Of a stretch of DNA of 10,412 nt, positions 6,109 to 10,412 are shown piece after piece; position 1 is the stretch's first letter; each line of letters starts with the position of its first letter. Below the pieces are notes generated by a model. It was given only the letters and a program-made list of their open reading frames with translations, was not told the origin of the DNA and did no database searches. A program made the position numbers and the translations under genes. The stretch comes from Bacillota bacterium (GTDB lineage: Bacteria; Bacillota; Sulfobacillia; Sulfobacillales; Sulfobacillaceae): NCBI GenBank assembly GCA_023381095.1, contig JAMCTO010000274.1, positions 1-10,412 of the forward strand, written 5' to 3'.

Positions 6109-7037
6109 TGGTGGTAGCCAGCGGACATGCTCAGGTTCAGCAATTTGTTAATACAACCCGACCCGACGTGCGTACGGTTGAGACCTGGGGCGAGGTTTTA
6201 CAACTGTTGCCACATGCTCGGGGACTGTTTTTAGGCGAGAGATTATCAGGACGTCCGAATTGGGAACAAGTGTTGCCGACAATTAGGTCCACAACAAGCC
6301 AGGTTCGTTTGATGGTATGGCTGTCTCAAGATAACGGACGCAAAATATTTGAAGGAACCGACACGGAACTGCTGACAGGCGACTTGACCTCAAACGATTT
6401 GATAGACTGGCTCGGAACTTTTTCCTCGTCTCCTACGGATTTAAGGTTGCCAAAACGGTGGGTTTTGTGGCGACCTGACATGTCTTTAGGGTCAGGGGTA
6501 ATTCCTCAACTAACTCAACTTGCCCAAAGACACTATGGCTCTGGGTGTTGGGCGGATTTGGATTGGAGTGTGGCGGGATTGACCGCCCAACTGTGCAGTG
6601 AGGTATGGAATCAGGGAGACTTTTCTTATGAGAAACTTAAGGTCAAAGCAATGCCATGGGGGTGGATGGCGCCAGCCCCACCCCCTTGGTCGGTAATATT
6701 TCACATGCCCACTACAGGTGACCTGAATCGTCTCTTAAAACAGCGGTATGGATGGTGGGGGTTGGATATTGGCGCCAACTTTCGGGTGCCATTGGCCATG
6801 AGTGCCATTGAACTAGCCTCCCATGTGATGGTCATTGCTCAAGGTTCCCCGAAGATTTTGCGAGAAGGATTGCAGGCGATTCGCATGATATGCCCGAGTG
6901 TTGAAATTTCGGGAATCGGCACAGATCCTGCTATGGAAGCCACGGTGATTTACGCCGGCGGTTTATGGTTCCAGTGGCATCCACATAGTCCATCCGCCAA
7001 AAAACCGTTTTTTCGCAAAATCCTATGGCGAGATTAG
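6105..7037 (+). CDS. TadZ/CpaE-like protein with degenerate P-loop
   Basis: This 310-residue protein is related to MinD/ParA-type TadZ/CpaE localisation factors of Tad pili. Residues about 1-95 resemble the atypical receiver domain that precedes the ATPase domain in TadZ. The ATPase fold begins at W119-V-L-W. Where the deviant Walker A (KGGxGKT) should be, it has R-P-D-M-S-L-G-S-G-V-I (123-133), with no lysine. The A-D-L-D-W element (150-154) and the G-L-D-I-G strand (D221), followed by P-L-A-M-S-A-I-E-L-A-S-H-V-M-V-I-A-Q-G, are kept in the CpaE order. It should therefore not hydrolyse ATP and probably acts as a scaffold. ATG 6105 overlaps the SAF gene stop; a frame open from 5946 would overlap that gene by 160 bases. 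It is the last gene of the operon, and its stop overlaps the convergent paaI remnant by four bases. Confidence 0.6.
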   Translation: MMVVASGHAQVQQFVNTTRPDVRTVETWGEVLQLLPHARGLFLGERLSGRPNWEQVLPTIRSTTSQVRLMVWLSQDNGRKIFEGTDTELLTGDLTSNDLIDWLGTFSSSPTDLRLPKRWVLWRPDMSLGSGVIPQLTQLAQRHYGSGCWADLDWSVAGLTAQLCSEVWNQGDFSYEKLKVKAMPWGWMAPAPPPWSVIFHMPTTGDLNRLLKQRYGWWGLDIGANFRVPLAMSAIELASHVMVIAQGSPKILREGLQAIRMICPSVEISGIGTDPAMEATVIYAGGLWFQWHPHSPSAKKPFFRKILWRD

Positions 7038-7063
7038 CGGTGAGATTCCGTTTTAGTCTCGCC
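7027..7063. terminator. Possible stem-loop at convergent gene ends
   Basis: TCTCGCC (7057-7063) can pair perfectly with GGCGAGA (7027-7033), or with GGTGAGA (7039-7045) using one wobble pair and an 11-base loop. A small CGCC-TTCA-GGCG hairpin overlaps it. It sits where the secretion operon and the paaI remnant end face to face, but there is no T-run in either direction, so function as an intrinsic terminator is doubtful. Confidence 0.25.
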
Positions 7064-7344
7064 TTCAGGCGGAATACGAAACACGGTGCCGCGAAATAAG
7101 GCGACTAATTGGTCATGGAAGTGTCTAAAGCTACTGCAGGAATGCCGTGGATGTTGTTGGCCCGTGCAAACACCGCGTCAGCCAAAGTAAAGATTACGCC
7201 CCCGTGGGCGGTGCCATGCTGGTTCAAATGCTTGTCAGTAATTGGTAAGTGGGCTATCACCTGTCCCGGGTCGGCCCGGTCAATGACGACCCCTAATTCT
7301 TCGCCAAAGAGGTCTCGACTTTCTTCACGGATGTTGACTACCAT
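7034..7344 (-). pseudogene. paaI: paaI-like hotdog thioesterase, broken by an internal deletion
   Basis: The remnant encodes an acyl-CoA thioesterase of the PaaI family, which in phenylacetate degradation hydrolyses ring-modified CoA intermediates to release CoA. The first 79 codons (7344 down to 7105) hold the hotdog core and the N-Q-H-G-T-A-H-G-G-V-I-F-T-L-A-D-A motif with the expected catalytic aspartate, then stop at TAG after T-S-M-T-N. Directly beyond, in another frame (7114 down to 7034), the DNA codes for D-Q-L-V-A-L-F-R-G-T-V-F-R-I-P, the usual C-terminal end of such proteins. Family members run to about 130-140 residues, so 30-40 codons are missing. The sequence GACCAATTA at the junction (7106-7114) reads sensibly in both frames, which suggests deletion between short direct repeats. 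No ribosome binding site with normal spacing precedes the ATG; AGAGGG abuts it. Confidence 0.8.
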
Positions 7345-7561
7345 CCCTCTTCAACTGCGGTTTTACCCTACCATATGCTATGAGTGCGTGGTGGCATGGC
7401 TCATATTATAGGAATCATTGCCTTTGACTTTCCATATTTTTTAATCGGATTTTACCGAGACAATGGCTCGACGTTGAGGGATCAGTATGATATTTTTTAA
7501 GCAAGCGATTGCTTTAAGAAATTTCTGTTTGTGCAACCGTGTGACGGAGGGGGGACATTCT
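7345..7561. promoter_or_regulatory. paa regulatory region: Divergent control region between paaI remnant and paaA
   Basis: This AT-rich region must hold promoters for both directions. Leftward, a perfect TATAAT lies on the minus strand (plus positions 7410-7405) with TGGAAA (7434-7429) 18 bases upstream, a fair promoter for the paaI remnant, which begins about 60 bases on. Rightward, TTGACT lies at 7424-7429 but without a good -10 at proper distance, so I do not call the paaA promoter. GGAGGGGGG (7546-7554) is the paaA ribosome binding site. An open frame running in from 7487 contributes no family-like residues. Confidence 0.45.
7374..7410. promoter_or_regulatory. Candidate operator: 11-bp imperfect inverted repeat
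   Basis: TATGCTATGAG (7374-7384) and CTCATATTATA (7400-7410) are inverted copies matching at 9 of 11 positions, with a 15-base spacer. The right arm overlaps the leftward -10 box, so a protein bound here would block that promoter and could act on the paa operon too. The regulator (in other bacteria a GntR- or TetR-type PaaX/PaaR) is not in the window. Confidence 0.35.
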
Positions 7562-8518
7562 GTGGAAGAGACCGAGCGAACCCAAATTTTTATGGAACGA
7601 ATCAATGCGGGAGAAAAAATTGAGGCCAACGATTGGATGCCCGACGAATATCGTAATTTGCTGATCAAGCAAATTCACATGCATGGCATCAGTGAAATTA
7701 TGGGTGCTTATCCAGAAAAAGAATGGGTGCCTAAGGCACCGTCCATTCGTCGTAAACTCGCTCTTAACGCCAAGGTGCAAGATGAAATCGGGCATGGCCA
7801 AATGCTATTGAGGCTGGCCGAGGATTTAAGCCGCCCCTATGGCCGGGGTCGTGAGGAATTGATGGACGATGTATTAGACGGACGAGTAAAGTTTCACAAT
7901 GTATTTCATATGGAAGCTCCCACCTGGGCAGATGCCGGTGTTATCGGATTTCTCGTGGATGGGGGCGCGATTATTACCCAGGCCATGTTACTGGATAGTT
8001 CGTATGCGCCATATGCGCGGATGCTAAAACGGATTGTGGCGGAAGAAAGTTTTCACATGCAACACGGGGAAGCGGTGGTTTTGGCCTTGGCCGAAGGCAG
8101 CCAAGCGCAACGGGACATGTTGCAAGGAGCGATAAATCGTTGGTGGGAACCTATGATGTTTTTCTTTGGCCCGGTCCAAATGGGCAAAGGCGCTCAACGC
8201 ATGATGGAATACAAGATTCGTACCAAATCCAACGAAGAGTTACGGCAAAAATTTATTAATCGCTATGTTCCACGAATTACCTCGTTAGGCATGACAATAC
8301 CCGATCCCGAACTGAGACAGGATCCCGACACCAAAGAATGGCATTACTCGCAACCCGACTGGGAACGGTATAACGAGATGGTGCACCTTAACTCGGGACC
8401 GATGTCCCAAGCTCGCATTGCTATGCGCCGCCAGGCTCACGAGGGACAGCGGTGGGTACGTGAGGCAATGAATAAGGCCTCCGAGCGCCAAGTTTCTGAA
8501 CATCAACCGGCTATTTAA
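7562..8518 (+). CDS. paaA: Phenylacetyl-CoA 1,2-epoxidase, catalytic subunit PaaA
   Basis: This 318-residue subunit of the multicomponent oxygenase inserts one oxygen atom into the ring of phenylacetyl-CoA to give the 1,2-epoxide. It is a ferritin-like diiron protein. Expected ligands are E45 (H-G-I-S-E-I), E75 and H78 (K-V-Q-D-E-I-G-H-G), D124 (T-W-A-D-A-G-V-I-G-F-L-V-D-G) and E162 with H165 (A-E-E-S-F-H). The opening D-W-M-P-D-E-Y-R-N-L-L-I-K-Q-I and the late M-T-I-P-D-P-E-L segment are typical of PaaA throughout. Length is close to the E. coli protein (309). I chose GTG 7562 because the frame before it adds 25 residues unlike the family and because the G-rich ribosome binding site at 7546-7554 lies just upstream. 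It is the first gene of paaABCDK; paaB follows after 46 bases. Confidence 0.95.
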   Translation: MEETERTQIFMERINAGEKIEANDWMPDEYRNLLIKQIHMHGISEIMGAYPEKEWVPKAPSIRRKLALNAKVQDEIGHGQMLLRLAEDLSRPYGRGREELMDDVLDGRVKFHNVFHMEAPTWADAGVIGFLVDGGAIITQAMLLDSSYAPYARMLKRIVAEESFHMQHGEAVVLALAEGSQAQRDMLQGAINRWWEPMMFFFGPVQMGKGAQRMMEYKIRTKSNEELRQKFINRYVPRITSLGMTIPDPELRQDPDTKEWHYSQPDWERYNEMVHLNSGPMSQARIAMRRQAHEGQRWVREAMNKASERQVSEHQPAI

Positions 8519-8564
8519 CACTCGTCCGGTTGGCCTTCACTTGAAAAGGAGGAGGATGAATCGC

Positions 8565-8906
8565 ATGCACGAGATGGTTGGCAGCGAATATCCGGTGTTT
8601 GAGGTATTTGTACAGAAGGAACCATTGGGATTCCACACCAATGTCGGGAGTTTGCGGGCGGCCAACCCGGAGTTGGCGTTACAAATGGCACGAGAAACGT
8701 TTTTCCGTCGGGAAAATGCGTATGATATCTGGGTTGTGCCTCAAGACTGCATATTTGGTACTGCCCACGATGAAGCTCATTTACCGGTGTCTGGGTTTGA
8801 TAAGCGGTATCGACTGCCGAGCGGGTACGACAACGCGTCCCATTGGAAAAAATTTCGCGCCAAGGCTATGACCATCGAAGAAGTGGCCGAAGACATTCGC
8901 TCGTGA
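8565..8906 (+). CDS. paaB: Phenylacetyl-CoA 1,2-epoxidase subunit PaaB
   Basis: This 113-residue small subunit bridges PaaA-PaaC heterodimers in the epoxidase complex. The family pattern is clear: Y-P-V-F-E-V-F-V-Q-K-E-P-L-G-F-H-T-N-V-G-S-L-R-A-A-N-P at the front, A-L-Q-M-A-R-E-T-F-F-R-R in the first helix, then I-W-V-V-P-Q-D-C-I. The E. coli protein is about 95 residues; this one has a slightly longer C-terminal tail with the Y-D-N-A-S-H-W-K-K-F-R segment. The start at 8565 is set by AAGGAGGAGG at 8546-8555, nine bases upstream. ATG 8556 is in frame but abuts that site, and TTG 8541 precedes it. The stop at 8904-8906 lies four bases before the left arm of the long inverted repeat. Confidence 0.93.
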   Translation: MHEMVGSEYPVFEVFVQKEPLGFHTNVGSLRAANPELALQMARETFFRRENAYDIWVVPQDCIFGTAHDEAHLPVSGFDKRYRLPSGYDNASHWKKFRAKAMTIEEVAEDIRS

Positions 8907-8910
8907 AATA

Positions 8911-8982
8911 ATGACCCACAATCCACTCATCATCGGCACAATACCGTGGAAAATCTCGGGGAATCCGAAACCCGTGCGTTAA
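8911..8982 (+). other. Short open frame across the paaC start (possible leader peptide)
   Basis: An ATG at 8911, four bases after the paaB stop, opens a 23-residue frame (begins M-T-H-N-P-L-I-I-G-T-I-P-W) that runs through the left arm of the inverted repeat and stops at TAA 8980-8982, out of frame with paaC. It has no ribosome binding site. If ribosomes leaving paaB reinitiated here, they would open the stem. It may equally be a chance frame created by the repeat. Confidence 0.25.
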
Positions 8983-9029
8983 TCCAGTTGATTAAGCCCA
9001 TCGCCGATGATGAGTGGATTGTGGGTCAT
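8911..9029. repeat. Perfect 27-bp inverted repeat enclosing the paaC start
   Basis: Positions 8911-8937 are the exact reverse complement of 9003-9029; the match ends on both sides at the next base. The arms are separated by 65 bases (8938-9002) that contain the GTG start of paaC and its first 19 codons. The right arm is exactly codons 20-28 of paaC (A-D-D-E-W-I-V-G-H), a conserved family segment, so it is the ancestral copy; the left arm is non-coding for any known protein. In mRNA the arms would form a very stable stem with paaC's start in the loop. The left arm covers bases -9 to -35 before GTG, where a ribosome binding site would normally be, and no such site is seen. Confidence 0.95.
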
Positions 9030-9719
9030 CGGGGGTCGGAGTGGTTGGCTCTGACACCGGATTTGGAAGAAGATTTGGCCTTTAGCTCGATTAGCCAGGA
9101 TGAAATGGGACACGCGCAATTTTACTACGAACTGCTTCATTCTCTAGGACTGCCTTCAGCGGACGAGTTAGTATATTTGCGTCCAGCCTCAGACTGGACC
9201 AATGCTCATGTGCTAGAGACGCCCAACCGGGACTGGGCGCATACCGTGGCTCTTCGGTATCTCTATGAGGTGCTGGACGATATCCGCCATGAGGCACTCT
9301 TGGGATCTTGGTATCAGCCTCTCACAGATGGGGTGCGAAAGATTAGGATGGAAGAAAAATACCATCTGCAACATTTCACGACCGGGTTCCAGTTGCTGGC
9401 CACAGGAACTGAGTTGTCACGGCAGCGTTTGATCGAGGGGATAGCTGACATTTGGCCCCGCCTAAGCGACCTTTTTGCCTGGGGTGGTTCGGAGGAGTTT
9501 CTCGAAAAATTGGGCCTACCCAATTTGGCACAATCACAGTTAAAGCACAGCTGGACCATTCGGATGGAAAAAACTTTTCACGACTTAGAGTTGCCGTGGC
9601 CAGGACCGGTGCCGGGAGTGAAAGTTAATGGACGCAATGGCGAACATACCCAAGATTTGTCCGATTTGCTTGACGTGATGACTGAAGTGCACCAAATCGA
9701 CGTTAGTTCGCCTTGGTAA
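8946..9719 (+). CDS. paaC: Phenylacetyl-CoA 1,2-epoxidase subunit PaaC
   Basis: This 257-residue ferritin-like subunit is the partner of PaaA in the epoxidase core. The family pattern runs A-D-D-E-W-I-V-G-H-R-G-S-E-W (20-33), L-E-E-D-L-A-F-S-S-I-S-Q-D-E-M-G-H-A-Q (40-58), R-M-E-E-K-Y-H (134-140) and a C-terminal N-G-R-N-G-E-H-T-Q-D-L-S-D-L-L region matching the E. coli tail. In E. coli PaaC is a structural subunit without metal. Here residues fit for a diiron site remain: E23, E53, H56, an acidic residue among E108/D111/D112, E137 and H140. GTG 8946 is the first possible start after an in-frame stop at 8904-8906. It has no visible ribosome binding site and lies in the loop of the perfect inverted repeat, so translation may depend on coupling to paaB or on that structure. 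Confidence 0.93.
   Translation: MENLGESETRALIQLIKPIADDEWIVGHRGSEWLALTPDLEEDLAFSSISQDEMGHAQFYYELLHSLGLPSADELVYLRPASDWTNAHVLETPNRDWAHTVALRYLYEVLDDIRHEALLGSWYQPLTDGVRKIRMEEKYHLQHFTTGFQLLATGTELSRQRLIEGIADIWPRLSDLFAWGGSEEFLEKLGLPNLAQSQLKHSWTIRMEKTFHDLELPWPGPVPGVKVNGRNGEHTQDLSDLLDVMTEVHQIDVSSPW
9507..9526. repeat. Perfect 8-bp hairpin inside paaC
   Basis: AAATTGGG and CCCAATTT flank a four-base loop (CCTA). One such 8-bp stem is expected by chance in about 10 kb, so alone it means little; it is recorded because two 10-bp stems and the 27-bp repeat are also present. Confidence 0.75.
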
Positions 9720-9765
9720 TGGCAGTGATGCAAGAACCTGGATGTCATAGAGGAGGGAGGATATC

Positions 9766-10212
9766 ATGACACTCACTCGAGAGCAGGTGATGTCGGCATT
9801 AAGCCAAGTAATGGATCCGGAAATTCCGAGCCTCAGCATTGTTGATCTAGGCATGGTCGGGGATGTGATGATTGGCGAGGATACGGTCCGAGTAGACTTA
9901 ATTCCTACATTTTTGGGTTGCCCGGCACTGGACTTCATCCAAAGAAATGTGGAACGGGCCCTTTCTGAAACTCCCGTGACCATTCGCTGGGTTCACGACC
10001 GCCCTTGGAGTTCCTCCATGATCTCCCGCCGTGGACGTCAAGCATTGAACGAATGGGGGGTGGCCCCGCCCTCGGATACTGAAGAAGTGGCTTGCCCATT
10101 TTGTGGATCCCACAACACGAGTCATCAGAGTCCTTTTGGGCACAGTTTGTGCAAAGCTTTATATTATTGTCAGGACTGCTCACAGCCTTTCGAGAAAATC
10201 AAAACCATTTAA
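9766..10212 (+). CDS. paaD: PaaD, MIP18/DUF59 family protein with C-terminal zinc ribbon
   Basis: This 148-residue protein is thought to help mature iron-sulfur or iron centres of the phenylacetyl-CoA epoxidase system. Residues about 5-85 form the MIP18 (DUF59) domain, with D-P-E-I-P-S-L-S-I-V-D-L-G near 17-29 and the cysteine C52 in F-L-G-C-P-A. The C-terminal part is a cysteine cluster typical of PaaD: C110-P-F-C113-G-S, then C129-K-A-L-Y-Y-C135-Q-D-C138, ending P-F-E-K-I-K. The ribosome binding site is strong (AGGAGGGAGG at 9751-9760, five bases before ATG). It lies 46 bases after paaC and is followed by paaK after 77 bases; the epoxidase reductase gene paaE, usual next neighbour in Proteobacteria, is absent at this spot. 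Confidence 0.93.
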   Translation: MTLTREQVMSALSQVMDPEIPSLSIVDLGMVGDVMIGEDTVRVDLIPTFLGCPALDFIQRNVERALSETPVTIRWVHDRPWSSSMISRRGRQALNEWGVAPPSDTEEVACPFCGSHNTSHQSPFGHSLCKALYYCQDCSQPFEKIKTI

Positions 10213-10289
10213 TCGTTGTCATAATCCCGTAGTGCCAGCGAAATGGGTTGGTTTTAGTCACGTATGATAGGAAAGGGGACAAGTGCGGC

Positions 10290-10412
10290 ATGATATTGGA
10301 TTTGGCGACGGAAACTGCTTCCCGTTCTGATTTGGAAGCGTTGCAGCTGGACCGTTTGCAAAAGACGGTCCAGCATATGTATGACCATGTGCTTTTTTAC
10401 CGTCAGGAGATG
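10290..10412 (+). CDS. paaK: Phenylacetate-CoA ligase PaaK, N-terminal part (runs off the window)
   Basis: The first 41 codons of an open frame continue past the window edge. The enzyme would activate phenylacetate with ATP and CoA, the first step of the pathway, in the cytoplasm. The visible residues E-T-A-S-R-S-D-L-E-A-L-Q-L-D-R-L-Q-K-T-V-Q-H-M and then V-L-F-Y-R match the N-terminal helix of PaaK (E-x-x-x-R-x-x-L-E-x-L-Q-x-x-R-L-x-x-T-V and P-F-Y-R in relatives). ATG 10290 follows AAAGGGG (10272-10278) at 11 bases. The catalytic regions lie outside, so integrity cannot be judged. A perfect 10-bp hairpin lies within these codons. Confidence 0.85.
   Translation, partial: MILDLATETASRSDLEALQLDRLQKTVQHMYDHVLFYRQEM
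10346..10374. repeat. Perfect 10-bp inverted repeat inside paaK
   Basis: GCTGGACCGT and ACGGTCCAGC flank a nine-base loop (10356-10364) within codons 19-29 of paaK. Like the virB4 hairpin it is longer than chance predicts for a short loop. No T-run follows. Being about 55 bases into the gene, it could slow early translation of paaK, but this is speculation. Confidence 0.8.

Noticed and set aside
7109..7411. A 100-codon rightward frame opposite the thioesterase remnant
   Set aside because: The opposite strand carries clear hotdog-thioesterase motifs; this frame is its mirror.
7487..7561. Upstream start adding 25 residues to PaaA
   Set aside because: The extension has no family similarity and contains the ribosome binding site used for GTG 7562.
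8911..9029. The inverted repeat as an invertible DNA switch
   Set aside because: The 65-base middle is too short for known recombinase switches, there is no invertase gene, and the flipped frame from ATG 8911 meets a stop before reaching paaC.
1..10412. CRISPR arrays, tRNA or rRNA genes, insertion sequences, integrase or att sites
   Set aside because: No regularly spaced repeats, no transposase or recombinase motifs, and no cloverleaf-type sequences were found on reading both strands.

Overview
The window reads as part of a Gram-positive (Bacillota-like) chromosome. Genes have strong GGAGG-type ribosome binding sites, several start with GTG, the secretion genes are of the Gram-positive conjugation type (PrgI family, separate TraC-like domain protein), and base composition is moderate. 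A Sulfobacillus- or Alicyclobacillus-like host is a guess from gene style; nothing here proves it.

Layout. Positions 1-150 hold nothing recognisable. A leftward MFS efflux-type transporter (151-1404) follows. Its upstream region carries four GCATAC/GTATGC half-sites that look like an operator. About 550 bases without a convincing gene (1405-1955) lead into a tight rightward operon (1956-7037) of seven genes, most overlapping or nearly touching: a two-helix T4SS pilin, a VirB6/TrbL-like membrane protein, a PrgI/VirB3-like protein, a TraC-like protein, a VirB4 ATPase, a SAF-domain (CpaB/RcpC-like) protein, and a TadZ/CpaE-like protein whose P-loop has been lost. No relaxase, coupling protein, VirB11, peptidoglycan hydrolase or integrase is visible. 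The combination of a minimal T4SS engine with two Tad-pilus-type accessory proteins is the most system-like novelty in the window.

The right third is a phenylacetate degradation locus: a leftward paaI thioesterase pseudogene (7034-7344) with an internal frame-breaking deletion, then rightward paaA, paaB, paaC, paaD and the first 41 codons of paaK. PaaK would activate phenylacetate to its CoA ester. PaaA, PaaB and PaaC form the ring-1,2-epoxidase, and PaaD probably serves its iron-sulfur maturation. The reductase gene paaE is not between paaD and paaK.

The strangest DNA feature is a perfect 27-bp inverted repeat (8911-8937 and 9003-9029). It encloses the paaC start codon: the right arm is exactly nine conserved paaC codons, and the left arm, an inverted copy, occupies the place where the paaC ribosome binding site should be. 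Two perfect 10-bp hairpins inside virB4 and paaK, and an 8-bp one in paaC, may reflect the same kind of process.
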